64,000 nt of DNA, taken from NCBI GenBank assembly GCA_012960135.1, contig DUBW01000037.1, positions 43,243 through 107,242 of the forward strand. Direction: 5' to 3'. Below, piece by piece: positions 9,998 to 19,233 of this stretch. The translations under genes and the position numbers were made by a program. Origin of the DNA: Methyloprofundus sp. Lineage in GTDB: Bacteria > Pseudomonadota > Gammaproteobacteria > Methylococcales > Methylomonadaceae. Each line of letters opens with the position of its first letter. Position 1 is the stretch's first letter. The notes beneath the pieces were generated by a model. It saw only the letters and a list, made by a program, of their open reading frames with translations, made no database searches and was not told the origin of the DNA.

Positions 9998-10044
9998 CCT
10001 TAAAAATAGCGACTTCCGGGCTAAACCCGGGCTAAATTTATTTT

Positions 10045-10404
10045 TTATTTAATATTCTCACCACATTTTCCTTCGCCGCATTTACCTTCCATATCCATTT
10101 TTTTTGCTTTAGACGTAGGTTTATTTCCCGCACATTTTCCTTCAACTGTTTTTTCCATAGCACCTTCAGGCATCATGTTTGCGCCACACTGGCCGGCACC
10201 ACATGTACCATCTTTCATTTTCGAATTTCCTTTTTTTTCTTTATCTGCCTCTGCTACAAACATATAACCGCTAGATAATTCATTGATTTCAAAGGGGTTA
10301 CCGCCGCTACTTTCAATACTTTCTGCTTGCACACTTGTGGCCGTTAAACCAGAAACCAAAGTCGTACCTACTGCAATTACCAAAGGTGTTTTTTTTATAC
10401 TCAT
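10045..10404 (-). CDS. Small exported Cys-rich protein with EGKCG motifs (HvfA-like, possible RiPP precursor)
   Basis: The 119-residue product begins with a signal peptide (about 1-27, cleavage after SVQA). After a short acidic/serine-rich linker it carries five cysteines (68, 73, 91, 109, 114) in Gly-rich contexts: DGTCGAGQCG, EGKC at 88-91, and two adjacent EGKCG units at 106-115. Such EGKCG repeats are the hallmark of HvfA-type peptides, whose cysteines are modified by DUF692 (MNIO) enzymes and which are linked to copper. No DUF692 or DUF2063 partner gene is in the window. The start has a good ribosome site (GAGGAA). The gene begins 24 bp after mgtE and has its own terminator, so it is probably the last gene of the mgtE transcript. 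Precursor status is inferred, not shown. Confidence 0.75.
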   Translation of the reverse strand: MSIKKTPLVIAVGTTLVSGLTATSVQAESIESSGGNPFEINELSSGYMFVAEADKEKKGNSKMKDGTCGAGQCGANMMPEGAMEKTVEGKCAGNKPTSKAKKMDMEGKCGEGKCGENIK

Positions 10405-10428
10405 TGATCTTTCCTCAAAATTAATTAA

Positions 10429-11778
10429 TTACGCCAATAGAAAAATTGTCGCTAAACCTAAAAATGACATAAAGCCTATCACATCTGTGACAGTTGTCAG
10501 CAAAACGCCTCCCGCCAACGCTGGGTCGATACCTCTTTTTTGTAAAAACAAGGGGATCAAAACCCCTGCCAAAGCGGCACAACTCAAATTTATAATCATC
10601 GCACCGCCGAGCATTATACCTAATGGCATATTAGAGAACCAAGCGGCTGCAATCATGGCGACAACGATTGACCAGACAACACCATTAACCGCACCTATTG
10701 CTAACTCTTTAAATAGAAAAGACATGGCATTTGAAGAGCTGATCTGGTGCAATGCCAAGCCGCGTATCACCAGAGTCAAAGTCTGACTACCCGCAATCCC
10801 ACCCATACTTGCAACTATCGGCATCAGCACTGCCAGAGCAACAATTTGATCGATGGTTGCTGTAAATAAGCCAATGACCCAGGAGGCTAGAAAGGCCGTA
10901 AATAAGTTCACTCCCAACCAGACTGCTCTACGCTTAGCACTGACCAGCACTGGGGCAAATAAATCATGTTCTTCGTCCAGACCAGCAGAAGTGAGCATGG
11001 CATGATCAGCCTCTTCTCGAACAATTTCGAGCACATCTTCAATAGTAATTCGACCAACCACCACCTCCTGCTCATCAACTACTGAAGCAGATAGTATATT
11101 TCTGTGCTCAAAAATAGTTGCAACCTCCGCAATAGGCATATTGATTGGAATTGCTTCAATATGCGTCATCAACGTTGAAACAGTTGCATTGGGATCACCG
11201 GTTAAAATTGTTGGCACTGATATCTTGCCTAGATAACGATTATTGCGAGCAACAACAACCAAGCTATCCAGATTTGCAGGCATATCTTTATGCTCCCGTA
11301 AATAGGTCAGTGTGTCATCTATCGTCAAATCGCCTCGTATCGGCACAAAATACGGATTCATTAACCGGCCAGCCGTATTCCCTTCATAAGATAAAGCCGC
11401 TTCAAGGCGACTATTTCCTTCCTTGTTAAGTATTTTTCTTCTAACTTCTGCAGAAAAATCAGCAACCAGGTTCGCCATATCTCTAGGTTCTAATTGGCTT
11501 GCAGCGGCTACCAAGTCCTTTGCTGATGTCCGCTCAATCAAACCAACCCGAACTTCACCATGCAATGCCGCGAGCGTTTCTCCCATTGCTTCAGGCGCCA
11601 TAATGCTCCAAAGCTTATACCTGTAATCAATCGGTAAAGATCTGAGCAATAAGGCTATTTCAGTAGGATACAAGCTATGTAAATGACTGCGTGCATCATA
11701 AAGCGCACCACTATCCAGATCAGCAATAATTTGCTGTAAATTTAAATCCAAGTGATCTTGTGGTCTAGTTGATAGCAT
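10429..11778 (-). CDS. mgtE: Magnesium transporter MgtE
   Basis: The 449-residue protein has the MgtE architecture: a helical N-terminal domain (about 1-130), two CBS domains (about 135-250, including PYFVPIRGDLTIDD and IEDVLEIVREE) that sense Mg2+, then five hydrophobic helices from about 285 containing the pore signature LMPIVASMGGIAGSQTLTL. It imports Mg2+ and can carry other divalent ions. It sits between rapZ and the EGKCG-peptide gene, 51 bp after rapZ. Confidence 0.95.
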   Translation of the reverse strand: MLSTRPQDHLDLNLQQIIADLDSGALYDARSHLHSLYPTEIALLLRSLPIDYRYKLWSIMAPEAMGETLAALHGEVRVGLIERTSAKDLVAAASQLEPRDMANLVADFSAEVRRKILNKEGNSRLEAALSYEGNTAGRLMNPYFVPIRGDLTIDDTLTYLREHKDMPANLDSLVVVARNNRYLGKISVPTILTGDPNATVSTLMTHIEAIPINMPIAEVATIFEHRNILSASVVDEQEVVVGRITIEDVLEIVREEADHAMLTSAGLDEEHDLFAPVLVSAKRRAVWLGVNLFTAFLASWVIGLFTATIDQIVALAVLMPIVASMGGIAGSQTLTLVIRGLALHQISSSNAMSFLFKELAIGAVNGVVWSIVVAMIAAAWFSNMPLGIMLGGAMIINLSCAALAGVLIPLFLQKRGIDPALAGGVLLTTVTDVIGFMSFLGLATIFLLA

Positions 11779-11829
11779 ATCTTTATCTCACTGTTTTGTG
11801 ACTAGCGAAAGCATATTAAATTTCACTAG

Positions 11830-12687
11830 TTATTGCAATTCGCGGTGCCTGACAATAACACTAAATGCCTTGCCCTGAAAGTGTCGTGCCAGGCTGTCTA
11901 CTAAAAATACTGAGCGGTGCTGCCCTCCTGTACACCCAATAGCAACGGTTAAATAGCTGCGGTTTTCTTGTTCGAAGCGGGGAATCCAACGCTCTAATAA
12001 AGACGAAATATCTTCTGAAAACTCCGTCACCATTGATTCTGATTGTAAAAAATCAATCACTACCTGATCTTTACCTGTATACCCTCTTAACTCAGGACTC
12101 CAATAAGGGTTAGGTAAGCAGCGCGCATCAAAGACAAAATCAGCATCTAGTGGTATCCCGTGTTTAAAACCAAATGACTGGATCTGAATAGAAATCTTTT
12201 GTGCGTCACCTACCTGCACATAATCTCTGATTAATTGCCTTAACTGATGATAATGCGTGCGGCTGGTATCGACAACTAAATCAGCATCCTTGGCTACCGC
12301 CATTAAAATATCTTTTTCAATTTTAATGGCTTCCTTTAATGACAGGTGCAAATCAGTTAAAGGGTGCCGCCGCCTGGTTTCACTATAGCGTTTTAATAAA
12401 ACACTCTCTTCGGCCTGCATAAAAATAACATCACATTCGATATCCTGATCGCGGATCAATGCTATTTTATCGACAAAAGTATATAAACTTTCACTTTGAT
12501 TTCTGGCATCAATTCCGATCGCAGTTTTACCGTACGTCACCTGATCTTGCAACATAACATTACTGACAAAGTCATCCAGCAATTTAATGGGCAGATTATC
12601 GATACAATAAAAGCCACTGTCTTCCAGAGTATCCAGAGCAATACTCTTTCCTGAACCAGAAAGCCCAGTCAATATTAATAGTTTCAT
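11830..12687 (-). CDS. rapZ: RNase adapter protein RapZ
   Basis: Nucleotide-binding protein which in E. coli binds the small RNAs GlmY/GlmZ and guides RNase E, controlling glucosamine-6-phosphate synthesis and so cell-wall precursor supply. Its 285 residues have the Walker A loop GLSGSGKS at 8-15 and the C-terminal GCTGGQHRS loop at 251-259. The protein ends in RHRELQ and lacks the longer basic tail of the E. coli protein, so RNA-binding behaviour may differ. ptsN, which often lies between hpf and rapZ, is absent here. Confidence 0.95.
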   Translation of the reverse strand: MKLLILTGLSGSGKSIALDTLEDSGFYCIDNLPIKLLDDFVSNVMLQDQVTYGKTAIGIDARNQSESLYTFVDKIALIRDQDIECDVIFMQAEESVLLKRYSETRRRHPLTDLHLSLKEAIKIEKDILMAVAKDADLVVDTSRTHYHQLRQLIRDYVQVGDAQKISIQIQSFGFKHGIPLDADFVFDARCLPNPYWSPELRGYTGKDQVVIDFLQSESMVTEFSEDISSLLERWIPRFEQENRSYLTVAIGCTGGQHRSVFLVDSLARHFQGKAFSVIVRHRELQ

Positions 12688-12717
12688 AGCTTTAACTTAT
12701 AAACTGCGCGATGGACC

Positions 12718-12757
12718 AAACAGCGAAGACCAAACAGAAGAAAGCCCTTCGCTGTTT
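12718..12757 (-). other. Perfect 11-bp stem-loop between hpf and rapZ
   Basis: AAACAGCGAAG (12718-12728) and CTTCGCTGTTT (12747-12757) are perfectly complementary with an 18-nt loop. It lies in the 82-bp spacer between the hpf stop and the rapZ start. It would form a strong mRNA hairpin that could attenuate, process or stabilise the transcript. No U-run follows, so it is not a classical terminator. Confidence 0.55.
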
Positions 12758-12769
12758 AACCCTTTGCAT

Positions 12770-13060
12770 TTAGCGGTGCGATTGCACTTTTTCTTTATGT
12801 TTGATAATTTGGCGATCTAACTTGTCGACCATATTATCAATGGCAGCATACATATCTTCCTGAACATCATCGGCAAATAGCTTGGCTCCACTAATTTGCA
12901 CGGTTGCTTCTGCTTTTTGCTCTAGTTTTTCTACTGTCAAGATAACATGTACATCAGTAACATGATCAAAATGACGCTTGAGCTTACCAATTTTATCTTC
13001 TACATGCTGTTTCATTGCTTCTGTGACTTCAACGTGACGACCTGTTACGCTAACTTGCAT
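12770..13060 (-). CDS. hpf: Ribosome hibernation promoting factor, short form
   Basis: The 96-residue protein (MQVSVTGRHVEVTEAM...EKIGKLKRHFDHVTDVHVIL) matches the short HPF/YfiA fold that binds the 30S decoding region and promotes ribosome dimers in stationary phase. It is directly downstream of rpoN, the usual arrangement, with a 52-bp spacer. Confidence 0.94.
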   Translation of the reverse strand: MQVSVTGRHVEVTEAMKQHVEDKIGKLKRHFDHVTDVHVILTVEKLEQKAEATVQISGAKLFADDVQEDMYAAIDNMVDKLDRQIIKHKEKVQSHR

Positions 13061-13112
13061 AAATTTAACCCCTGATTACATTAAAAAAAATGATAGCCAT
13101 TATACTACTTTC

Positions 13113-14564
13113 TTACAAGAGTCGCTTCCTTTGACTCGACGCTGGAATAGATATTGCCTCTCGATACTTGGCTATAGTACGCCGCGCAACATTAATCCCT
13201 TTTTCTTTTAGTAATCCCGCCATTTTACTGTCACTAAGCGGTTTTACCGGATTTTCATTATTAACCAATTCCTTAATAAACGCTCGAATTGCCGTTGCCG
13301 AACACTCCCCCCCTTCTGCAGTTGAGACATGACTGGAAAAGAAACACTTGAATTCAATCACGCCATTAGGTAAATGCATATACTTTTGCGTAGTCACCCT
13401 GGATATCGTTGACTCATGCAGCTCCAATTCCTCTGCAATATCTCTTAATACCATTGGTTTCATGGCGATAGCACCACGCTCAAGAAATTCTGTCTGCCGC
13501 CGGATAATACTCCGCCCGACCCGCAATAAAGTATCATTACGGCTATGCAGGCTTTTAATAAACCAGCGAGCTTCCTGCAAATGCTCTTTCATACTGACAT
13601 TATCTTTACTATTGTCCGTCCTTTTTATCATGCTTGAATAAAAAGGATTGACTCTTAACCTTGGGGCGATATCAGGATTTAATTCGACCTGCCATTGACC
13701 ATTCACCTTGGCAACAAACAAATCAGGAATAACATACGCAGACTTCCCTTCCTCAATCGCCTGCCCCGGAACTGGATCCAGAGAGCGAATCAAAGCAATT
13801 GTTTCGCCTAATTTATGTTCTGAAATAGCTAATCGCTTAACCAGTTTTGCTATTTCCTGCGCCGCTAATAATTCCAGATGACGTTTTACTAGTTCTATAG
13901 CCTCAGCTCTAAACGGGGTATCTTCCGGCAGTTGGCGTAATTGTATATGCAAACAATCTTTTAAATCTTCTGCTGCCACACCGGGAGGATCAAATTGTTG
14001 CACTCTATGCAACACGGCATAAAACTCATCCTCTTCCAGGTCTTCTATTTGCTCGCTTAAGCCTTGATAAATATATGCGCCAGGGTTAGTTAAATAACCT
14101 TCCTTATTCACTGAATCAACGATCGCCATCGCCATGGCACGGTCCCTGTTAGTAAAAGGTAGCATTTCCATTTGCCATAATAAGTGGTCTTGCAGGCTGA
14201 TGACTTTAGTGCGTTGCGCTTCAAAATCAGGCGCATCATTTGCAGGCGTAGATCCAGATCCCATCTGTACCGAGTCAAACACATCTTCCCATGAACTATC
14301 AGTCGGCAACTCATCGGGTATATCTGTTTGTGACCCTTCGCTACTCATGCGATCTGTGGTATCCACTTTATTTTCTACTACTTTCTGCTCACTTAAAGAT
14401 GACCCTTCCTCTTCAGTGACTTCAATCATCATATTTGAATCTAATACTTGCTGAATTTCTTGCTGCAAGTCTAATGTGGACAACTGCAATAATTTAATCG
14501 CTTGCTGCAATTGTGGTGTCATTGATAACTGCTGTCCCATGCGGAGTTGCAAAGACTGCTTCAT
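13113..14564 (-). CDS. rpoN: RNA polymerase sigma-54 factor
   Basis: The 483-residue protein has the three sigma-54 regions: a Gln/Leu-rich activator-interacting N-terminus (MKQSLQLRMGQQLSMTPQLQQ), an acidic linker (about 50-115), and the core/DNA-binding part ending in the RpoN box ARRTIAKYRE at 460-469, which reads the -24 promoter element. The gene lies between lptB and hpf as in many gammaproteobacteria. Confidence 0.97.
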   Translation of the reverse strand: MKQSLQLRMGQQLSMTPQLQQAIKLLQLSTLDLQQEIQQVLDSNMMIEVTEEEGSSLSEQKVVENKVDTTDRMSSEGSQTDIPDELPTDSSWEDVFDSVQMGSGSTPANDAPDFEAQRTKVISLQDHLLWQMEMLPFTNRDRAMAMAIVDSVNKEGYLTNPGAYIYQGLSEQIEDLEEDEFYAVLHRVQQFDPPGVAAEDLKDCLHIQLRQLPEDTPFRAEAIELVKRHLELLAAQEIAKLVKRLAISEHKLGETIALIRSLDPVPGQAIEEGKSAYVIPDLFVAKVNGQWQVELNPDIAPRLRVNPFYSSMIKRTDNSKDNVSMKEHLQEARWFIKSLHSRNDTLLRVGRSIIRRQTEFLERGAIAMKPMVLRDIAEELELHESTISRVTTQKYMHLPNGVIEFKCFFSSHVSTAEGGECSATAIRAFIKELVNNENPVKPLSDSKMAGLLKEKGINVARRTIAKYREAISIPASSQRKRLL

Positions 14565-14611
14565 TTAACCCCTCATGATATAAAGACAACAATTAAAGAA
14601 TTTCAGCATAA

Positions 14612-15337
14612 TCAAAGACTAAAATTCTCACCAAGATACACACGTCTTACCTCTTCATGCGCAACAATATCCGCCGCAGATCCTTCGGCAATCACCTGCC
14701 CTTCGTTAAGAATATAAGCGCGATCACAGATACCTAATGTTTCCCGGACGTTATGTTCAGTAATTAAGACGCCGATATTTCTATCTTTCAAATGAGCAAT
14801 AATCTTCTGGATTTCAATCACAGAAATAGGATCAACTCCAGCAAAAGGCTCATCTAGCAAAATAAATTCAGGGTCGGTTGCCAAAGCCCTAGCAATTTCA
14901 ACTCGGCGACGCTCCCCTCCTGATAAACCCATCCCTATATTATTGCGAATATGCGAAATACTAAACTCGTCTAATAATTCATCAATAATTAATTCAATTT
15001 GCCCTTTACTGAGGCCTTTTCTTAATTCAAGTACAGCACGTAAATTATCGCTCACGCTCAGCTTTCTAAACACCGAAGCCTCTTGAGGCAAATACCCTAT
15101 ACCCAGTTTTGCGCGGATATGCATCGGGTAGTGCGTAATATCCTGCTGGTCATAAAATATTTGTCCAGTATCCGCGCGCACCAAACCTACCAGCATATAA
15201 AAACTGGTTGTTTTCCCGGCACCATTTGGACCTAGCAAACCCACAATTTCATTACTGGCTACATGTAATGATACCTCATTTACAACAGTACGTTTTGCAT
15301 AGCTTTTACCAATTTTTTTTGCTGCTAAAATCGCCAT
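14612..15337 (-). CDS. lptB: LPS export ABC transporter ATPase LptB
   Basis: ATPase of the LptB2FGC complex that extracts lipopolysaccharide from the inner membrane. The 241 residues include Walker [10 protein letters not shown] (36-44), signature LSGGE (138-142) and Walker B ILLDE (159-163). The start shares one base with the lptA stop (TAATG), implying coupled translation. lptF and lptG are not in this window. Confidence 0.97.
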   Translation of the reverse strand: MAILAAKKIGKSYAKRTVVNEVSLHVASNEIVGLLGPNGAGKTTSFYMLVGLVRADTGQIFYDQQDITHYPMHIRAKLGIGYLPQEASVFRKLSVSDNLRAVLELRKGLSKGQIELIIDELLDEFSISHIRNNIGMGLSGGERRRVEIARALATDPEFILLDEPFAGVDPISVIEIQKIIAHLKDRNIGVLITEHNVRETLGICDRAYILNEGQVIAEGSAADIVAHEEVRRVYLGENFSL

Positions 15338-15855
15338 TACTGCTCACCCGCTCCATCTTTTGGCTGCAATATCACATGAACGCGCTTACTATCCGAGCCA
15401 CTGCTACCTGCTTTAACCACTTCTGCGATACGGTCATATTCTATTCTTTCGCTTGCCGTACTATTTTTCCCCTGCCATACCACTGCCTCTTCGACCATAA
15501 TCAATAACTTTGTCTCTGGATAATACTCAGCAGTCAGGGCGTTGCCATGCACATCTTCTTTGCCTTCTTCTGGAGTCTGCTGAAATTTAACTGGCGTACC
15601 TGTAGCCACCAGTTTTTGTATTTCCCGGTTTTCCATATACACGACGACTTTATCTGCATCCATACGCATACTGCCCTGCATAACAATAACCATACCGGTA
15701 TAGATGCTAACACCTTTTTTATCGTCATAAAAACCAGAGTTTGACTCAATACTGACTGGCTGAGCGGTATCGCCATCTATTGCAAACACACTAGGACTAA
15801 AGACAAGGCTTAACCCCAAAAAATATGGTGGAAATAGCCAATTACTTATACTCAT
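15337..15855 (-). CDS. lptA: LPS transport periplasmic protein LptA
   Basis: The 172-residue OstA-fold protein has a signal peptide (about 1-25, cleaving near VFAIDGD) and beta-strand repeats such as [18 protein letters not shown]. LptA units bridge the inner-membrane complex to LptD across the periplasm. The start overlaps the lptC end by 14 bp and the stop overlaps lptB. Confidence 0.93.
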   Translation of the reverse strand: MSISNWLFPPYFLGLSLVFSPSVFAIDGDTAQPVSIESNSGFYDDKKGVSIYTGMVIVMQGSMRMDADKVVVYMENREIQKLVATGTPVKFQQTPEEGKEDVHGNALTAEYYPETKLLIMVEEAVVWQGKNSTASERIEYDRIAEVVKAGSSGSDSKRVHVILQPKDGAGEQ

Positions 15856-16408
15856 GCTGCCCTTTTACATTTGCCAATAATTTTATATACAATGGATCCT
15901 GATAATACAACGTCATCCCCACACCAGATATTCTCTCCAAACCACTCACCATTTCAGCCCAGTCATCAGTTTCCGCGTAATTCTGCTTGGGCAACAAGCG
16001 TAAATTACTGGTTTTTACATTGATCTCACGGACATTTTCAGCAGCAACCCGATCTATAAAAACCTCACCATTCATGGAGATTTTATTACCATCCGGCGAA
16101 ACATGTCCGGTTTTAGACCGGATTACCCAGGGCGGCGTTGTTTTTTTATATACCGTCATCACTGGATTTATAAGTTTAGTTCCCATACTACCACTATAAT
16201 TAGCAGCATGATCTGCGGTTAACTTACTATCTGCCCGACCCAATTGATCCATCTGGATTTTACTATAGCCCAGAGCAAAATGCTCGGCGCTTGGTTCTGC
16301 TGCTGGCGTATCAATTGTTTCCTGTTCAGGCGCATAATTCACCGCCAATATTGAACCCAGGAAAATCAGTAACAATAAAAAAATAGTTTTATATTGTTCA
16401 GCAAACAT
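15842..16408 (-). CDS. lptC: LPS export protein LptC
   Basis: The 188-residue protein has one N-terminal membrane anchor (about 8-24) and a periplasmic LptC/YrbK domain (LGYSKIQMDQLGRADSKLTA, INVKTSNLRLLP). It passes LPS from LptBFG to LptA. Sequence conservation is modest, but its place between kdsC and lptA, overlapping both, is diagnostic. Confidence 0.92.
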   Translation of the reverse strand: MFAEQYKTIFLLLLIFLGSILAVNYAPEQETIDTPAAEPSAEHFALGYSKIQMDQLGRADSKLTADHAANYSGSMGTKLINPVMTVYKKTTPPWVIRSKTGHVSPDGNKISMNGEVFIDRVAAENVREINVKTSNLRLLPKQNYAETDDWAEMVSGLERISGVGMTLYYQDPLYIKLLANVKGQHEYK

Positions 16409-16935
16409 TACAATTTTTTAAATGAATTGACTAGCCCATCCATTTTTCCTTGTGCCTGTAAGATAAAATCACAGACCTCGCGAACAGCTCCCTGCCCTCC
16501 TGACAACCGGGTCTGCCAATCGATATAAGGTAAAATATATTCACTCGCGTCCTGCACGGCAATTGCCAGGCCTACCTGCAGTAATACCGGCAAATCTATC
16601 AAATCATCACCTACATGCGCTGCCTGGTCAGGCGTACACCCTACTTTAGCAATTATTTCTTTAAACGCTTGTCCTTTGTCGGTTTGCCCCAGGTAAACCA
16701 GATCAATACCTAACATCTCCATACGCAAAACAACGGGTTTAGAGGCTCTCCCCGAAATTACCGCAACCTGAATCCCTGCTTTTTGTAATAGCTTGATGCC
16801 TAAGCCATCCCGCGCATTAAATGATTTATACTCTCTGCCCTGTTCATCAAAAAACAGCTTGCCATCGGTTAAAACACCATCAACATCTAAAATTAATAAT
16901 TTAATATTTTTCGCTTTTTCGATTCTATTTTGCAT
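16408..16935 (-). CDS. kdsC: 3-deoxy-D-manno-octulosonate 8-phosphate phosphatase
   Basis: HAD-family phosphatase making free Kdo for the LPS inner core. The 175-residue protein has the nucleophile motif LDVDGVLTDGKL (D17 and D19), VISGRAS and HVGDDLIDLPVL. It lies 1 bp after kdsD and shares one base with lptC, so Kdo synthesis and LPS export are in one transcript. Confidence 0.96.
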   Translation of the reverse strand: MQNRIEKAKNIKLLILDVDGVLTDGKLFFDEQGREYKSFNARDGLGIKLLQKAGIQVAVISGRASKPVVLRMEMLGIDLVYLGQTDKGQAFKEIIAKVGCTPDQAAHVGDDLIDLPVLLQVGLAIAVQDASEYILPYIDWQTRLSGGQGAVREVCDFILQAQGKMDGLVNSFKKL

Positions 16936-16936
16936 T

Positions 16937-17920
16937 TTAGACTATACCCGCATGAATTAAATCGTGCATATTCAACGCACCCGTCACTTGCTTATTTTCA
17001 TCAACAACAATCAGTGCGTTAATTTTCTTCTGCTCCATAATTTGCATCGCTTCAGCCGCTAGAATATCCTGCCTGATCACCTGGCAATCAATCGTCATTA
17101 CTTCTACTAATGCGGCCTGTTTAATATCAATCGCTTTTTCCAGTAGCCGGCGCACATCGCCATCGGTAAAAATACCTGCCAGCTGCCCTTGCTGATCAAC
17201 CACAGCAGTCATTCCCAGTTTTTTCGCCGTCATTTCCACTAAAGCATCCATAATACTGGCACCTTGCGCCACTATCGGTAATTGCTCTCCGGTATGCATA
17301 ATATCACTCACCACTACCAGCAAACGCCTACCCAGGTTTCCTCCAGGGTGAGACATGGCAAAATCATCACGAGTAAAGCCACGCAGGGTCATCATTGTCA
17401 CTGCCAGCGCATCACCCATAACTAAAGCGGCTGTCGTACTTGCCGTAGGTGCCAACCCTAAAGAACAGGCTTCCTTCTCGACCGCATTGCTCAAATGCGC
17501 TGAAGAAAACTTGGCCAGGGTCGAGCCTACTCTGCCTGTCATGGCAATCATGGGCACAGCCAGACGTTTTATAATGGGTAATAAGGTCAGTATTTCCTCG
17601 GTTTCGCCCGAATTAGATAGCGCCAGCAGCACATCTTGTTGAGTGATCATCCCTAAATCACCATGACTTGCTTCACCCGGGTGAACAAAAAAAGCGGGTG
17701 TCCCAGTACTCGCCAGTGTTGCCGCAATTTTTCCCGCTATATGCCCTGACTTCCCCATACCCGTCACCACAACCCGTCCTTTACATGCGGCAATAATGCG
17801 ACATGCCTGAACAAAATCTTCATCAATTGTGTCTATTAGAGAATTCACAGCCGCTGCTTCCAGAGCAATGACTTCTGCTGCAACTTGTACTAGCTGGTTA
17901 TCATTCATATTGGCTATCAT
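16937..17920 (-). CDS. kdsD: D-arabinose 5-phosphate isomerase
   Basis: Produces arabinose-5-phosphate, the precursor of Kdo. Of 327 residues, an SIS sugar-isomerase domain (about 40-175, with GMGKSGHIAGKIAATLAS and SNSGETEEIL) is followed by two CBS domains (about 205-327). Length and domain order match KdsD. It sits 12 bp after the antiporter gene and directly before kdsC. Confidence 0.96.
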   Translation of the reverse strand: MIANMNDNQLVQVAAEVIALEAAAVNSLIDTIDEDFVQACRIIAACKGRVVVTGMGKSGHIAGKIAATLASTGTPAFFVHPGEASHGDLGMITQQDVLLALSNSGETEEILTLLPIIKRLAVPMIAMTGRVGSTLAKFSSAHLSNAVEKEACSLGLAPTASTTAALVMGDALAVTMMTLRGFTRDDFAMSHPGGNLGRRLLVVVSDIMHTGEQLPIVAQGASIMDALVEMTAKKLGMTAVVDQQGQLAGIFTDGDVRRLLEKAIDIKQAALVEVMTIDCQVIRQDILAAEAMQIMEQKKINALIVVDENKQVTGALNMHDLIHAGIV

Positions 17921-17932
17921 TGATACCGTTGT

Positions 17933-18895
17933 TTAAATAACACTTTGATAAATAGTCCACTGGTAAAGCAAATAAGCAGACAACAAGCCACCACCTTCCC
18001 AACGATTGATACTGCCCGCTTTGGAAAGCCCCATCCCTAATATAAACAATACCCCGGTAAAGGCCAGTAAAACCGGAAAGTCACGGCTGATAACAGTTGC
18101 ATCTACCGGCCCTGGCGCAATCAATGCCGGCAAAGAATAAACAGCCAATAGATTATACACATTAGAGCCGATGACATTACCTACAGCCAAATCATCCTCG
18201 CCCTTGAGCACACTACCTATCGATGCAGCCAGCTCAGGCAAGCTGGTACCTAATGCAACAATAGTCAGGCCTATTACTAAATCACTGACACCCATAGTAT
18301 GCGCTATATTTACTGCAGCCCAGACAAGAACCTTGGAACTAATCAATAAACCCATCAAACCTAGCACAAAAAATATCCACGCCTTATTATTGGGCATTGT
18401 TTCGGGTATTTCCGCTTCGACTTCTTTAGTCAGGATATCACTTTTATGCTCTACCATCGCCGCCCGTATCAGCCAATATAAAAAGGCAACCAGACCAAGT
18501 AGCATTAGCACACCATCGAACACACTTAAGCCATCTAAAGCCAGAACATAACAGGCGATACTGATTAACATCAAAACGGGCAACTCTCTTTTGAGTAGAC
18601 TCGAATGGAAAGCCAGTGGAGCAATCAATGCCGTAGCGCCGAGTATCAAGCCCATATTGGCAATATTGGAACCAATCGCGTTACCTATAGCCAGACCAGG
18701 GTTGCCCTGCAAGGAAGCCAGTGAAGAAACCATGATTTCTGGCGCGGAAGTACCGAGGCCCACGATAGTTAAGCCGATTAATAATGGCGAAATACCAAAA
18801 CCTCGGGCTATGGATGAAGCGCCGTCTACAAACCAGTCGGCAGCAAAGACCAGAACGACCAAGCCTAGCAGCAAAACAAGAATATCAATCAACAT
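17933..18895 (-). CDS. Calcium/sodium antiporter, YrbG family
   Basis: Inner-membrane cation exchanger of 320 residues with two inverted Na/Ca-exchanger repeats, each with the signature loop: GLGTSAPEIMVSSLAS (first half) and ALGTSLPELAASI (second half), and about ten hydrophobic helices. In E. coli yrbG precedes kdsD in the same way. It is the first minus-strand gene after the divergent region, so a promoter should lie beyond 18895. Confidence 0.93.
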   Translation of the reverse strand: MLIDILVLLLGLVVLVFAADWFVDGASSIARGFGISPLLIGLTIVGLGTSAPEIMVSSLASLQGNPGLAIGNAIGSNIANMGLILGATALIAPLAFHSSLLKRELPVLMLISIACYVLALDGLSVFDGVLMLLGLVAFLYWLIRAAMVEHKSDILTKEVEAEIPETMPNNKAWIFFVLGLMGLLISSKVLVWAAVNIAHTMGVSDLVIGLTIVALGTSLPELAASIGSVLKGEDDLAVGNVIGSNVYNLLAVYSLPALIAPGPVDATVISRDFPVLLAFTGVLFILGMGLSKAGSINRWEGGGLLSAYLLYQWTIYQSVI

Positions 18896-19143
18896 ATTTT
18901 TAGTTGGTTCGAAAATTGCTTATTGTGCCATAAAAATCATAATCCGTATCAGGAATCCTGACAAAATAACCAGGCTGTGTACATGCATTAGCTAATGAAC
19001 TTGTACTTTAACGTTTACTATAAGACTATTGCCGTCTAAAAATAAAACGCCCTATCTCAGCTACTCCCCCATCAACTGTAAAAGGGAGCTCCTGCAGAAG
19101 GCTAAATTATTGCTGCGGATTTGTATCGCTATTCGGCGCAAAA

Positions 19144-19233
19144 CTTTTGTTCGTTTTCAAGGCGTAGCAATAAGTATATAGCAAGCTTTGCAACTACTTC
19201 TACAACGGCTACAACGCGAAAAACGGGCAAAAG
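19144..19233. repeat. Imperfect inverted repeat element in the yrbG/mlaF intergenic region
   Basis: CTTTTGTTCGTTTTC (19144-19158) is nearly complementary to GAAAAACGGGCAAAAG (19218-19233). The flanking and interior sequence is less AT-rich than the rest of the spacer. It looks like an interspersed intergenic element rather than a gene, but no second copy was recognised in this window. Confidence 0.35.

Larger units (their letters stand above)
9747..10044. other. Intergenic region between the division cluster promoter and the EGKCG-peptide gene
   Basis: About 300 bp, very AT-rich, with no reading frame that looks coding. It holds a 10-bp perfect inverted repeat (9881-9929) and the rho-independent terminator of the upstream gene (9971-9997). 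A CCGGG/CCCGG mini-hairpin at 10016-10030 lies just after that gene's stop. Confidence 0.6.
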
